Origin: a virus
Length of the DNA: 41,178 bases
IMG/VR virus record: IMGVR_UViG_3300047557_000756
Coordinates: 1-41,178 of that record
Direction: 5' to 3' (one strand)
Part shown: positions 29,834-40,253 of the stretch, in pieces
How the letters are laid out: every line of letters begins with the position of its first letter
How positions within the stretch are numbered: position 1 is the stretch's first letter
The notes under the pieces: generated by a model
The model's database searches: none
What the model saw: the letters and a program-made list of their open reading frames with translations, nothing else
Told to the model about the DNA's origin: nothing
Position numbers and translations under genes: made by a program

Positions 29834-29953
29834 AGGTCCTTCTCCCTTTGTTAGTTGGTTTCGTAGACCTCATACAGATTCGGGGACTCTCTGTATGGCT
29901 TCTACTACTGGTATTGGTGTCTCTCTAACGGGCCAGTCGTTCCGTTAGCAGGT

Positions 29954-31408
29954 CTAGAATTGGCCTGCTCTTTCGCGGCCTAGTGCGCCACCTGTAGCAC
30001 CTGATGTACCAGAGAACTGTGCAGTCTCTAGTTCAGTTAGCTTGCGGCGTTTTGCTGCTGCTTCTACAGCACCTGGGGTACCAAAGATTTCTGCTTCTGC
30101 AGTTGTCTGTGTGAACGGTCCCATACCTTGCTTTGCATAAATATCACCGAGCTGTGATGCTCGTGGAAGTAATGATCCGATTGTCTGGAATCCTTGACGT
30201 GCTTGCTCTGCAGTAACTCCGTAGCGTTGTAGTTCTTCTGCTCTAGCAAGCCCAGTGGAAAGTCCAGCCTGTCTTGCTCCTGCGCCAATTTCAGCAGCGC
30301 CTACCTTACGACGAATCTCTGTAAGGGCTTTATCTGGGTCAAGAGCGTAGGCAAGAATATCTCCACCAGTAATCTCTGGATAGAACTCACGTAGTGATGT
30401 TGCTACCTCTGGAGCTGCGTTGATAACGCGGTTCTGTGCAGTCTGAATACGATCTTCTAACTCTGCTGCAGATACATCACCAGCGATAAACTTCTCAAAT
30501 CCTTGTTGCACGCCCATATCTCCACGAGCATAATAGGAAGCAGGTAGACCATAGTTACGCATTACGTTCTGGTACTGGTCTTCAAGGGTAATATACTCAG
30601 CCTCAGATAAAGCACGTAGGCCCTTGTTGATACGCTGTGCATTGGCAGCAAAGCGCTTTTTGTAAGCATCTGTCTCGCGTAGACGCAGAGTAAACTCTGC
30701 TGGAGACAGGCCTTCTACAATAAATTCTTGTAGTGGTTTCACTAAAGAACCAAGACCGTAGCGCTCAAACTCTGAGAATAATAGGTTGTAGGCAGATTGA
30801 CCTTGACGGCGCTTCTCTGCTGCTGCAGCCTGTGCTGCTTGCTGTGCAGCAAGTGCAGCATCTGCTTGTTTAGTTCCTTTGGCTTGCAGTACTCTACTGC
30901 CATCAGAATAAACTAAATAAACATCACCAGTTGTTGGATCGGTATAAGTTCCAGTAACAGTTTTTCCACCGCCGCTCCCGTTATTTCCATTACCTTTATT
31001 ATCGCCACTACCAAATAATGTAGTGTAAGATTTTTTCAGGGTTTCAGCAGTTGGCTTTTGTCTCCACTCAAATCCACCACCAGGTAGATTGAATGCGTAC
31101 CACTCATACCCTGTTTTTAGTCCTTCGGTTGGTGGTGTTGAAATAGAACCAGCAGAACCAGGTTTGGTAACAATTTTACCTTGAAGACCAGCCGCTAGGC
31201 GGGCATCTAGTGCTTCTTGTAAACCTTTTTGTGCATCTATCTGTGCAGGACTAAGACCAGTCTTTGGATCACGAACGTAGTACGGATCTATTGTTGGTTT
31301 AGTTGAAACTTCAACAACATCGGGAGATGCTGAATAAGGCTCGCGGTCTTCTACTGGAAGTTTGGCTTGAATCCTTGCCCATTCTGCCTGAGTATATCTC
31401 TTAGCCAT
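29954..31408 (-). CDS. Putative internal virion/ejection protein (484 aa)
   Basis: ATG 31408. Contains a Gly/Asn-rich low-complexity linker (about 132-148) and a coiled Ala/Gln-rich stretch (AALAAQQAAQAAAAEKRR), then a long helical region with two similar segments (LGSLVKPLQEFIVEGLSPAE and MGVQQGFEKFIAGDVSAAEL), suggesting an internal repeat. It lies in the four-gene block between portal and scaffold. Role is inferred from position. Confidence 0.66.
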   Translation of the reverse strand: MAKRYTQAEWARIQAKLPVEDREPYSASPDVVEVSTKPTIDPYYVRDPKTGLSPAQIDAQKGLQEALDARLAAGLQGKIVTKPGSAGSISTPPTEGLKTGYEWYAFNLPGGGFEWRQKPTAETLKKSYTTLFGSGDNKGNGNNGSGGGKTVTGTYTDPTTGDVYLVYSDGSRVLQAKGTKQADAALAAQQAAQAAAAEKRRQGQSAYNLLFSEFERYGLGSLVKPLQEFIVEGLSPAEFTLRLRETDAYKKRFAANAQRINKGLRALSEAEYITLEDQYQNVMRNYGLPASYYARGDMGVQQGFEKFIAGDVSAAELEDRIQTAQNRVINAAPEVATSLREFYPEITGGDILAYALDPDKALTEIRRKVGAAEIGAGARQAGLSTGLARAEELQRYGVTAEQARQGFQTIGSLLPRASQLGDIYAKQGMGPFTQTTAEAEIFGTPGAVEAAAKRRKLTELETAQFSGTSGATGGALGRERAGQF

Positions 31409-31410
31409 TA

Positions 31411-32319
31411 TTACCCCTGGAATCCAAAGTCACGAAGTACCTGTAGCGCAACGCTAGATACTTCTTCACGAGCATTGTCGGTGTACTGCCAGCGTGGGTC
31501 TTTACGGACTGCACGTTGGAAATCATAAAGAGACATTTCTTTGTCTTGTCCATAAGCGCTACGAAGTAGCGGATCATCTAGGCTGATTGCATCTGGAGTT
31601 AGTTCAAGCAGATTAGCCATACGAGTTCTGTATGGAGCGTAGATGTTAGCAAGGTCTAAGCCTTCATCAAGCAAGGCACCTACCTTTTCAGGTAGGCCTA
31701 ACTTGGCCTGTTGACGGATAAGGCGAGAGAAGTCATCAAGAGATTCTCCCTTAGATATGCGTTGTAACCATCCATCTAGCTGTAAGCCAAAGTCTTTTTC
31801 TAGATTGAAACCATTAGCGCGAGCAACAGAGCGTAGGCTGTCAAGAGCATTGCCAATTTCACCCGCTGCACCCTTTGCAGAAATACCACCAGCTAGTTCA
31901 TCAAAGATAGTCTCATCATCAATGCCATCGATGTAATACTTCTCAAGAGTCTTGTCATCTGCTTTGAGGCCACGAGATGCAAGCTGACGCTTGATGGTGA
32001 CCATCCAGTTCTTGAGCTTCTCTTTATACAACTTATCGTTTTCAAGTTGCATAAGGATGCGGTTCTGGGCATCGCTATCTAACTTACCCCAAGCAGATTT
32101 GAAGTATTCTTCTTCTGCCTCTGCTAACTTACCAGCATCAAGAAGGGCGAAAATCCTTTTGATTTCAGCGCCATAGATTGGGTGGTTGATAAGCGCTTCA
32201 CCGATACCATACTTGGTGCGAACGTCTACAGTGTTTTTATTTGTGGAAGTATTTGATGTATCGGTTTCTCCATCAAGAACACCGCCACCGTCTATTACCG
32301 AAACACGAGGTCTAGCCAT
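31411..32319 (-). CDS. Putative internal virion protein (302 aa)
   Basis: ATG 32319 overlaps the upstream TAA (TAATG). Mostly helical, with GEALINHPIYGAEIKRIFALLD and a C-terminus of SLYDFQRAVRKDPRWQYTDN. KDPRWQYT also resembles ends of other phage ejection proteins. No catalytic motif is seen. Probably ejected with DNA or part of an internal core. Confidence 0.62.
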   Translation of the reverse strand: MARPRVSVIDGGGVLDGETDTSNTSTNKNTVDVRTKYGIGEALINHPIYGAEIKRIFALLDAGKLAEAEEEYFKSAWGKLDSDAQNRILMQLENDKLYKEKLKNWMVTIKRQLASRGLKADDKTLEKYYIDGIDDETIFDELAGGISAKGAAGEIGNALDSLRSVARANGFNLEKDFGLQLDGWLQRISKGESLDDFSRLIRQQAKLGLPEKVGALLDEGLDLANIYAPYRTRMANLLELTPDAISLDDPLLRSAYGQDKEMSLYDFQRAVRKDPRWQYTDNAREEVSSVALQVLRDFGFQG

Positions 32320-33074
32320 TATCGCTGACCTCCTTGGCTGAGAAGCCACTTAGTGTTATCAATACGCTTCTTACGTTCAACAGATGCAGGATCTTCTGCT
32401 TCGATTGTTGAAGTAATTTCTTGAGCAATCTGTTCTTTAGAAAAGCCTGGAGTCTGGGTAACAACTTTTTCCATCTTGCCAGTCTTAGGATTTTTTACTT
32501 CCTTGACAGTAGTAACGATACCTTCACTGTAAAGTTTGCTGATTCCTTTGACTAAATCCTGATACCAACCCATTTGCTTATCAGAGTCTTGGATTGTACG
32601 TCCTGCCTTCTTGAGCATAATTTCATCAATGTCAGCAGCAATCTCATCTTCAGTTACCTGATAGACCTGACGAGTAGGCAGGGCTGGAGCCTTCTTCTTA
32701 CCGCCTGCATACCAAGTCAAGTATTGCTCTGGAGTAATCTTTTGCTGTCCATTGGATGTGGCATACCAGTCAGATGCGCCGTCTACTGATAATTCCCAAA
32801 TAGCACGAGCCTGAATAGGGTCTGCGGTAATGCCATTCTTACGAAGGGTGGTGTTCCACTTATTACGCAATGCTTCGTCTGTTAGATAAAGGCGCTTTGC
32901 TTCAGTAATGCTCAGAGTCTTATCACCAGCAGGTACATCTATAACTTCACCCGAGCGCTTCATACGAGTCTGCTTAGCAGCAGACTGACCAAAGTAGACT
33001 TTATTTGCGTAGCCACCAGTAGTACCAGCGCTTCCGCTATAGTTATTGAAGAATGTATCTACAAAGTCTGCCAT
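32319..33074 (-). CDS. Putative internal virion protein (251 aa)
   Basis: ATG 33074 overlaps the upstream stop. The N-terminus (DTFFNNYSGSAGTTGGYANK) is low complexity; the middle has SITEAKRLYLTDEALRNKW and a helical C-terminus with many acidic residues. It shares the alternating helix/loop style of its neighbours. No family is recognised. Confidence 0.62.
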   Translation of the reverse strand: MADFVDTFFNNYSGSAGTTGGYANKVYFGQSAAKQTRMKRSGEVIDVPAGDKTLSITEAKRLYLTDEALRNKWNTTLRKNGITADPIQARAIWELSVDGASDWYATSNGQQKITPEQYLTWYAGGKKKAPALPTRQVYQVTEDEIAADIDEIMLKKAGRTIQDSDKQMGWYQDLVKGISKLYSEGIVTTVKEVKNPKTGKMEKVVTQTPGFSKEQIAQEITSTIEAEDPASVERKKRIDNTKWLLSQGGQR

Positions 33075-36000
33075 TATAGCCTTTCCAACAGAGTATCGTT
33101 CTCAAGAATGCGTGTAAACACCCTGTTGAACGTAACATCTTTATCAATTAGAGCGCCAGTAAAAGCACTCCACATCTCTTTGAGGTCAGCATTTTCCTCA
33201 TTGTTTATGTTTTTAGACTTGCGCTGTGATAGTAATGAGATAACGTAGTCGCGACCTTTTAGATATTCAGACATAGTTTTTATATCATTACGGCTTGAGA
33301 GTCTAGAATCTTTAGTAGCCTTATCAGCAAAAGTCAAGAAGTTCATAACCTTACGAGTATCAATCTTTCCACGCACTGATGCCCAGTCAGGATTCTCTTG
33401 AGACAAAGCTCCAATGAAGTCAGTCTTTAGTTGCTTCAAATCTTCAGCACCTCTGGACTCTAGGCTCTTGAGGCCGCGATTGATACGCTCTGCTTCAATA
33501 CGATCCATAGCCTTGTTGTACAGAATCCAACCACGTTCCGCATTGGTATCTTGAATGGCTTCGTATGGGTCTTGTGCGCCTCTAAATGTTGTAGTTGAAC
33601 CAGGAGCAACAGCCTGTTCTCTCTGATTACGGTAGACCGTAGGTGAGAACTCGCCAGCATTGGCATCTCCAACAAGGAACCAACCATATTCTGGGTTGGT
33701 TGCAATAAGGTCAGACAGTTGCTTTGCTCGCTTATCAGCCTCAACAGTTGCTGCTACGCCTGTATAGTTCTTAGATAGGCTGGTTGTGAAGTAATAATAC
33801 TCATCACCATACTTCTCATAGAACTTCTCAGCAGCATTGAGTGGGTCTTCTTCACGCATACGCTGATATTCGTCAATCCAAAACTGATAAGGACTGCGAG
33901 TTTGTGTAGCAAAAGGCAGTAACGCTCTTGAAACAACATCAAGACCGATAATCCACTTGACCTTATTGTTGATTTCTTTAGGCGTTGGTGCAGAGTCACG
34001 CTGTCCTGTAGCAAACTTATGGCTTTCTTCTGCCATAATAAGAACTGTCAGGTTAGAGCGTAGTGGAGACTCTGGGTCAAAGCCATCTAGCGCACGACGG
34101 AATGCTGCGTTCTGGATAAGGAAACTTCTTATACGAGTATCCTGCGGTCCGTAAGGAAGGATTTCCTTGACGATACGGTTAGTTTCCTTCTCAGGGAACT
34201 TCTTGATGAAAGAAGATAGCGGATACTGTACAAACCATCCAGCACCTGGATTCCACCACGCATTACCTTGATAGATAAGGTTCAATGATGGCTTAGGAAT
34301 AGAACGTGGGCGCTCGCCAACGAATAACCACTTAGCCCATTCACCAGGAATGTTGACATACTTGATGCCATCGCGCTCTTCAACCATACCGCTACGATCT
34401 GGTGAGTCATAAATAGTTTCTAGTTTGCGGATTACTGATGGGTCATTGAGGATAATACGACCCCACTTCTCAGCAACGTCAGCAAATGCGCCAAAGAATG
34501 GGAAAACATAACGCAGAGTAGAGGCTGCATCAACGCGCTCTGATGTGTCATAAAGGGTACGACGCATCTCAGCTCTAGCCCATTGGCGAGCCTTGTTCTC
34601 TAGACTGCGTAGATACTCAGGTGGAATGCTATCTCCAGGATAGGTTTCAATAGCGTTCTTTACTACAGCATCCATACGCTTGCGGTATAAATCTGTAAAT
34701 AGTGAGTTACGAACCAAAGTTGATTCTGGTAATTCACCAAAGCCTTTGTAGAAATTCTCAAGCAGGCTACCCCATAGTCTGCCGAAACTACCACGACCAA
34801 GTGCCGTGCTTATCTGTGCGCCGTTGACATCGGGACGACCAGTAACAGGGATGTATTTAGCGATATCATCTGCTGTGATATTGCGCTTTGAGGCAATACG
34901 CTTGAGTTCTGGGCTGATGTACTTAGGAAACAAAGCCTCAATGTTCTGCATATTAGCCTCAACGATTTCATCAACGTTGCGACCAAGTGCTAGATTCTTG
35001 AGAATCTCACGGCCTTCAGGATTCTTGAGCAAGAACATCTTAGCCTTGTTCATTACCTGCTCACGAGGAGCATCCTGTAACAAGATAGATGCAAGTTTAG
35101 AGCCACGAATCTGACGGTTGACTACACGTTCATAGGATGGAACCCAGTTCTCATCAGATCCTTTGATTACTACCCAGTCTCCAGTAAGTTCTGTAGCATT
35201 GCGTAACTTACTTGATGATTCACTGAAAGCGTTATCCATCAAGGTAGCAGCATTGGTTATGAACTTATCCTTGATATATCGATACTTTTCTGGCGTAGCA
35301 CCAAGAGCATCTTCGTAGGTAAATACTTCATCGCCAATCTTTATCTCACGCAATCCCATACCAAAGATGTCTTTGATTTTGGTCTTACCTTCAAGCATTG
35401 CATCAATCTCAGCAATCTGCTTGCGAATCAATTCTGGGTCGTCAGCATTATCAATACCGACAAGAAGTTCAGTCTTCTTAGTATTGAGTTTGACGCTATC
35501 TAGGTAATCAAATACGTCGGTAGGGTTAGCATCTTTGAATCTGTTGGCAACGATATTTTTGAGGCCAACACCTGTACGGTTGAGGATAGCCATTGCACCG
35601 ACAGTGTTAGCAATACGAAGGAATCCTTCAGTAACGCTACGGATTGGGTAACCAATACGAGCAAGAACCTCAAACTTGATAAGAGAGTCAATGTTCTGAG
35701 CCATTTCTCCCACGCCACGCTGGAAAGAATAGACAGGTCCGAGTGCTTCAAAGCGAGATGCTCTGCTTGCCTTAGTCAAAACTCCGTACATATTGTCAAT
35801 GTCAAGGGTAGGCAGTTCCTTGAGTAGTTGAGTCTCAGTCAAAGGCATTGGAATAACTAACTGAGTTCCGTCAATACCTTCGATTGGTGTAATTTTACCA
35901 CCAACAGGACCACCTGTAGCAGGATCTATCGCTCCAGTATAGGCACGTTCACGGATTAGGTTATGTGCTCTAGCACGAGCGCCTGCAAATGTGCTCCAAG

Positions 36001-37705
36001 CCTTTTGAACATCTTCAGGATTGGTATATCCAAACTGACGAGCAATCGTATCAAAGAGTTCTCGCTCAATTTCTTGGTAAACTCTGGCTCGTTCTAGGTC
36101 ACTTGTAGCCGCAACGTACTTATTGAAGAGTTCATTCTTGCGCTCTACAGTAAATTTAGATAAATCTAGGCTACGCTTAGTGGAAGCAATCTGGGACTTG
36201 ATGATTTTCTTCTGAGTATCATCTACGACAACCTCTAAGTCCTTCTCAAGTTGTGCGATTTTAGACTTGTAAAGGTTTTCTTGCTTCTCAGATACGCCAC
36301 GAACACGGCTAAGCATATTGTCAACAGTCTGAAGTGATTGATTATCTGTGAAATCAATCCAACCTTTAGGACGCTTGTAGCCAAAACCTGTGATAACACG
36401 TAGCGGAGTGCTTGCAGCTCCTGTACGAAGGTCAATAAGACCTTGGTTTCTAAAGGCCGCTGTTCTAAAGTCAGCGATTGCATCAACTCGTGGAATCATA
36501 TTGGGGTTGATGATGGATTCAGCGTTGAGTTTCTGGATATTAGAGGCTAACTCCTGCTCATATTGAGCAGCCATAGCGATATTCTTCTCAAGGTTGTCAC
36601 CTTGATTGACTAAATCCATCGTGTATTGACCGCTTACCTTGTCAACACCAGCGCCAAAGAACTTTGCTCCTACGATTTCATCTTGTAGATTAGCAATATC
36701 TGCCGCTAAATCTTTATTAGTCTGAAGCAAACGTGTGGCTGCTTCAACATCTCCCATTGCCCACTGGACAATATCGGTCTTCGCTGCGTGACGAGCAGCG
36801 GTATCTTCAATCTTGTTAGCTTTAGCAATAAGATCAGAGAATGCTGCAGGTGCTGCAGATTCACGGATAGACTTGACGCGAAATAGTTCTGCGGCAGTAA
36901 GGTTATCTGTTCTTTCTACGAAATCCTGTAGCGTTGCCTTGATACGCTCGGCACGCTTGCCTGTCTTTTCTCCAGCAAGGACTGCTTTGAGTTCAGCAGT
37001 TCCCTCTACTGCATACTTAGCACCGCGAGCTACCTTGAGTGCCTTACCAGCAACAAGGGTTGGGTCAATAACAAAGCGAGCAACGACATCTGTTCCCCAC
37101 GATGAGAAACGTCCGTATGTCTGTTCACGGAAAGCCTTCTCAGCTTGGTTCTTGTCATAGATATCAAAGTCATTGGCAGCAAAAAGCAAGTGGTCTTTGA
37201 TGAACTGCTCTGCCTTATTACGGCTTTTACCAAGCGTTGCAGCATTGAGAGCGTTCTCAACTAAATCAACTGGTTGACCAACAAGAGTTCTTACAAGAGC
37301 GCGACCTGGGGATACAGTTCTTGCCTTCTCCCACGATTCTCTAATCTTTGTTGGGTTGATAGTCTTGCCATCAAATAATGGATTGCCTTCTTCGCCAAGA
37401 AGTAAACCGAATGACACCGCTTGTGCAGAGAGGTTATACGCCTTCTCCATACCAGCAAAAAGGTTTCCCCAGAAACCTGCTCCGCCTGCCGCCTTTACTT
37501 TTTCTTGACGGTAGAATATCTCTTGTGCTTCAGCACGATTCTTTGGCGGTACTGCTTTACCAAAGTCAGCAGGAGCTGCTAGTGAGGTTGGCTTACGTGC
37601 ATCATTGTAGGCTTGATTGAATGCACCCATTGTGTCAAAGGCAGAGGGATTCTTCGCTTTGAGTTTCTCAGAATAAATCCTCTGTGCAATTTCTCTATCA
37701 CTCAT
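33074..37705 (-). CDS. Giant putative ejection/virion protein (1543 aa)
   Basis: ATG 37705. At 11% of the genome it is the largest gene. The N-terminal 100 residues carry IYSEKLKAKNPSAFDTMGAF; the bulk is helical with coiled regions (VSEKQENLYKSKIAQLEKDL), a middle segment with YDTSERVDAASTLRYVFPFF near residue 1055 and hydrophobic FGAFADVAEKWG that could insert in membranes, and a charged C-terminus. No lysozyme, protease or polymerase motif is obvious. Size, position between portal and scaffold and the absence of a tape measure fit a podovirus internal core or ejection protein. Confidence 0.68.
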   Translation of the reverse strand: MSDREIAQRIYSEKLKAKNPSAFDTMGAFNQAYNDARKPTSLAAPADFGKAVPPKNRAEAQEIFYRQEKVKAAGGAGFWGNLFAGMEKAYNLSAQAVSFGLLLGEEGNPLFDGKTINPTKIRESWEKARTVSPGRALVRTLVGQPVDLVENALNAATLGKSRNKAEQFIKDHLLFAANDFDIYDKNQAEKAFREQTYGRFSSWGTDVVARFVIDPTLVAGKALKVARGAKYAVEGTAELKAVLAGEKTGKRAERIKATLQDFVERTDNLTAAELFRVKSIRESAAPAAFSDLIAKANKIEDTAARHAAKTDIVQWAMGDVEAATRLLQTNKDLAADIANLQDEIVGAKFFGAGVDKVSGQYTMDLVNQGDNLEKNIAMAAQYEQELASNIQKLNAESIINPNMIPRVDAIADFRTAAFRNQGLIDLRTGAASTPLRVITGFGYKRPKGWIDFTDNQSLQTVDNMLSRVRGVSEKQENLYKSKIAQLEKDLEVVVDDTQKKIIKSQIASTKRSLDLSKFTVERKNELFNKYVAATSDLERARVYQEIERELFDTIARQFGYTNPEDVQKAWSTFAGARARAHNLIRERAYTGAIDPATGGPVGGKITPIEGIDGTQLVIPMPLTETQLLKELPTLDIDNMYGVLTKASRASRFEALGPVYSFQRGVGEMAQNIDSLIKFEVLARIGYPIRSVTEGFLRIANTVGAMAILNRTGVGLKNIVANRFKDANPTDVFDYLDSVKLNTKKTELLVGIDNADDPELIRKQIAEIDAMLEGKTKIKDIFGMGLREIKIGDEVFTYEDALGATPEKYRYIKDKFITNAATLMDNAFSESSSKLRNATELTGDWVVIKGSDENWVPSYERVVNRQIRGSKLASILLQDAPREQVMNKAKMFLLKNPEGREILKNLALGRNVDEIVEANMQNIEALFPKYISPELKRIASKRNITADDIAKYIPVTGRPDVNGAQISTALGRGSFGRLWGSLLENFYKGFGELPESTLVRNSLFTDLYRKRMDAVVKNAIETYPGDSIPPEYLRSLENKARQWARAEMRRTLYDTSERVDAASTLRYVFPFFGAFADVAEKWGRIILNDPSVIRKLETIYDSPDRSGMVEERDGIKYVNIPGEWAKWLFVGERPRSIPKPSLNLIYQGNAWWNPGAGWFVQYPLSSFIKKFPEKETNRIVKEILPYGPQDTRIRSFLIQNAAFRRALDGFDPESPLRSNLTVLIMAEESHKFATGQRDSAPTPKEINNKVKWIIGLDVVSRALLPFATQTRSPYQFWIDEYQRMREEDPLNAAEKFYEKYGDEYYYFTTSLSKNYTGVAATVEADKRAKQLSDLIATNPEYGWFLVGDANAGEFSPTVYRNQREQAVAPGSTTTFRGAQDPYEAIQDTNAERGWILYNKAMDRIEAERINRGLKSLESRGAEDLKQLKTDFIGALSQENPDWASVRGKIDTRKVMNFLTFADKATKDSRLSSRNDIKTMSEYLKGRDYVISLLSQRKSKNINNEENADLKEMWSAFTGALIDKDVTFNRVFTRILENDTLLERL

Positions 37706-38133
37706 AGAAGATTGGCCCGTAGTTGCCTTACATAGTTACGAAATGCCTGTGATGATGTTGGAGAAGCAGCAACAACTTCGAGAGCTGGAAGATATGACAG
37801 CATTCTGTCTCGATCTTCTTGTGTATCTAAGTTGTTGTTGATGCCTAAAACTTCTGGTCCTGCACCATCACCCATTGGAATGCCTGTAGTAATAGGCTCA
37901 CCTGGACGCTCTGTTGGTGCAAACAATGGAGTTACTGGAGCACCTGCTGCAGCAGCGCGAACATCAGATGCTCTAGCGCCACGTACATCTGGAGTCCTAG
38001 CAAGTGGAGCACCTGACTTGATAGCGGCGTTCTCTACACCTGAACCATATTCGGTTGATTGAAATGATAATCCATCTGTTCTCTTGGAGAACTTGCCAGG
38101 ACCTGATACGCCTGCCATTGGCCCTCTAGCCAT
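37702..38133 (-). CDS. Hypothetical virion-associated protein (143 aa)
   Basis: ATG 38133. The first 95 residues are Gly/Pro/Ala-rich and probably disordered (MARGPMAGVSGPGKFSKRTD); the last 45 form a helix pair (DTQEDRDRMLSYLPALEVVA, then SQAFRNYVRQLRANLL). It lies between portal and the giant protein, and the stop overlaps that start (ATGA). Confidence 0.66.
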   Translation of the reverse strand: MARGPMAGVSGPGKFSKRTDGLSFQSTEYGSGVENAAIKSGAPLARTPDVRGARASDVRAAAAGAPVTPLFAPTERPGEPITTGIPMGDGAGPEVLGINNNLDTQEDRDRMLSYLPALEVVAASPTSSQAFRNYVRQLRANLL

Positions 38134-38344
38134 TATTGTCCTCCATCTTCTCTAAATCTGATGTGAATTGTTCCCACACTTTAGAAACTTTTGTTTTTCT
38201 ATTTGCGTTATACACTGCTAAATCTAAAATCTCTGATGCGAACATTTCTATAGCTCGCGTTATATTCATAAATAAACCTGAGAGAACTACTAAGAAATCT
38301 GCGAGAGTAATAGAGCGCGGTACGTAATCTTTATCTTCGTCCAC
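38126..38344 (-). CDS. Small hypothetical protein with hydrophobic segment (72 aa)
   Basis: GTG 38344 with GAGGAT upstream. Residues 15-30 (LADFLVVLSGLFMNIT) are hydrophobic and could be an amphipathic or membrane helix; the end is acidic. No domain is recognised. Confidence 0.55.
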   Translation of the reverse strand: MDEDKDYVPRSITLADFLVVLSGLFMNITRAIEMFASEILDLAVYNANRKTKVSKVWEQFTSDLEKMEDNNG

Positions 38345-38365
38345 GCTCTATCCTCTCTAGTAACA

Positions 38366-38497
38366 CTAAGCCTTCTTGCCTTTACGAGCCTTAGCAGCAT
38401 AGCCAAAATCAACCTTACCGCCTTTAGGCTTCTTTGTATCTTTCTTGCCTTCAGTTGGCTTAGCCATTGGAGCCTTTGCACGACCACCTTTTTTCAT
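38366..38497 (-). CDS. Lys-rich miniprotein (43 aa)
   Basis: ATG 38497 with GGGAGGTG 4-5 bases upstream, one of the best ribosome sites in the window. Product MKKGGRAKAPMAKPTEGKKD then KGGKVDFGYAAKARKGKKA; nearly a quarter lysine. It resembles the short basic proteins after the capsid gene. Confidence 0.6.
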   Translation of the reverse strand: MKKGGRAKAPMAKPTEGKKDTKKPKGGKVDFGYAAKARKGKKA

Positions 38498-38508
38498 TTC
38501 ACACCTCC

Positions 38509-40242
38509 CTACCCTGCAATAGATGCGAGTAATTGAGCAATGTCTGGACGAGAGCCAGCAGCAGGGGCCGCACCCATTTGTTCTGGAGTTGGCTGCGAGG
38601 CAGGAACGGGGGCCATACCTGCTGCTGGAACTTCTGCGCCCATTGGCACTTCTGGTTGTTCTACGGGTTCAGGCATAAATACCTTCTCCACAATAGTCTC
38701 TAGTTGTAATCCCTTTTGACGACCTTTGATAACTTCAGCGATTCTGGAAACAATCTGAGAAGGATCTTGACCTTGGGCTGCAAGTGCTGGAATGGCCTGA
38801 GCGTATTGAGCAACAGCAACACGCAAAGAATCGCGCATCTCTTCAATATCCACACGCTGTTCTTCTTGAGTGACATTCAACTCCATTGGGATTTCGCGAC
38901 GTACATAGTCGCGGCTGACAAGTTTATCGCTACGCATCTGTAGCAAAGCAATGATGGCATTGTTTGGATTCATACCCGACATAATGCCGTAGCGAACATC
39001 TACGCCGTATTCGCCATTGATTTGTTTATTTGGGATGTACTTCATATTGAATGGAGTACCATCATCAACACCCTTGATTTCTTTCTGGATGTTGCCGAAA
39101 ATCTTCTCGTCTACTTCAAAGCAGAGTGATACAAGTTCAGTAAACAGGCGTGCAAACTGTGCTTGTGCTGCACGAACCTGAGTATCAAAGCCTGCTTGAA
39201 GCGCTTGAACTCCACGACCTGTGATGATAGAGGCATCAACGTTACCGCTACGTACTTCTGGATAACGAGCGCCAAGACGAAGTTCACGCTCTAGCACACC
39301 AGATTCAGTAAAAACTCCAGGTGGTAGTTCTAGTGGTACACGGCGAATTGCCTGTGGATTAGCAGAGCGCATAATGGCATCAGGGCCAAGGGCTAGTTCT
39401 TGTACATCTTGTGGAATAGCAATAGGAGCCTGAATAGATTTCTCTGCTGCTTGTATTTGCAATACTGCAAAGCGAGCGCGAGCGAGTTGCACTGCCAAGA
39501 TATCATCGAACTGACCGCGTGCTTCGCCATCAAGAGATGAACGAACAGCAACACGAGCCATACACTTACCCGTTGGGTTAGGTAGGTTTGACAAAACCAA
39601 GTTGTTGCGATCTGGTACATAAATCAAATCTTGGTCTTTGTCGTGATAGCGAATCATTGTGATATATGGAGAGCCAGATGCGTATTGGTTCTTAGCAACA
39701 ATCTGGTTATAGAACTCTGGATACTGCATCGCCAATGATTCTGCATCGGTATTGATGACTTGAGTTAGCGAGATGCAACGACCAAAGCGATCCATCTCAG
39801 GATAGACACCGAATGGATTGAGCAGGCGGATACGAGGATTATTTGATTCGTAATCCATCTCTACGATTGCTGGAAGCATACCGTAGGTATTGAACCAGTC
39901 AGCACCGTTATACATCTGAATCTGTAGTTCAGACATTGAGACGTAATAGTTAGCAATACGAGTTCTGGTATCTGCAGACTTGCGTGCGCTATCAGAAACC
40001 ATATTGGTAGCAGCGCAGTTGAAAGATGGAAGAGGTGCCATCACTTCTGCAAGATCACGAGCAGCAACGTCTACGAAGTTAGCAACAAGAGGCTTGGGGT
40101 AATCTTCGGAGAACATAGCAGGATAGACCTTGCTGATATCTCCTTGACGTACTGATAGCACGTCGCGCATACGTTGGTCGCGAGCAGCGTACTTCGTCTG
40201 AAGACGCGATACCTTAGCGACTACCTCTTTGGTTGATAACAT
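38509..40242 (-). CDS. Portal protein (577 aa)
   Basis: Dodecameric vertex protein for packaging and tail docking. MLSTKEVVAKVSRLQTKYAA at the N-terminus, FNTYGMLPAIVEMDY and IRLLNPFGVYPEMDRFGRC in the wing/stem region, and a long C-terminal helix with a Pro/Ala-rich tail are typical of podovirus-type and actinophage portals. In this variant ATG 40242 has TAGGAG upstream, overlapping the stop of the extra 155-residue gene. The N-terminal 42 residues are shared with the fragment at the contig start. Confidence 0.88.
   Translation of the reverse strand: MLSTKEVVAKVSRLQTKYAARDQRMRDVLSVRQGDISKVYPAMFSEDYPKPLVANFVDVAARDLAEVMAPLPSFNCAATNMVSDSARKSADTRTRIANYYVSMSELQIQMYNGADWFNTYGMLPAIVEMDYESNNPRIRLLNPFGVYPEMDRFGRCISLTQVINTDAESLAMQYPEFYNQIVAKNQYASGSPYITMIRYHDKDQDLIYVPDRNNLVLSNLPNPTGKCMARVAVRSSLDGEARGQFDDILAVQLARARFAVLQIQAAEKSIQAPIAIPQDVQELALGPDAIMRSANPQAIRRVPLELPPGVFTESGVLERELRLGARYPEVRSGNVDASIITGRGVQALQAGFDTQVRAAQAQFARLFTELVSLCFEVDEKIFGNIQKEIKGVDDGTPFNMKYIPNKQINGEYGVDVRYGIMSGMNPNNAIIALLQMRSDKLVSRDYVRREIPMELNVTQEEQRVDIEEMRDSLRVAVAQYAQAIPALAAQGQDPSQIVSRIAEVIKGRQKGLQLETIVEKVFMPEPVEQPEVPMGAEVPAAGMAPVPASQPTPEQMGAAPAAGSRPDIAQLLASIAG
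40105..40231. repeat. 127-base exact copy of contig start (circular junction)
   Basis: These bases match 1-127 exactly and lie in the portal N-terminus. The sequences diverge immediately afterwards. The length of 127 equals the largest k-mer used in common short-read assemblers, so this is most simply the overlap where a circular path was opened, not a biological direct terminal repeat. Confidence 0.9.
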
Positions 40243-40253
40243 TGTAAATACTC

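Noticed and set aside
29834-29953. Gap between scaffold and the 484-residue gene
   Set aside because: Only 120 bases; no gene, strong hairpin or promoter was seen.
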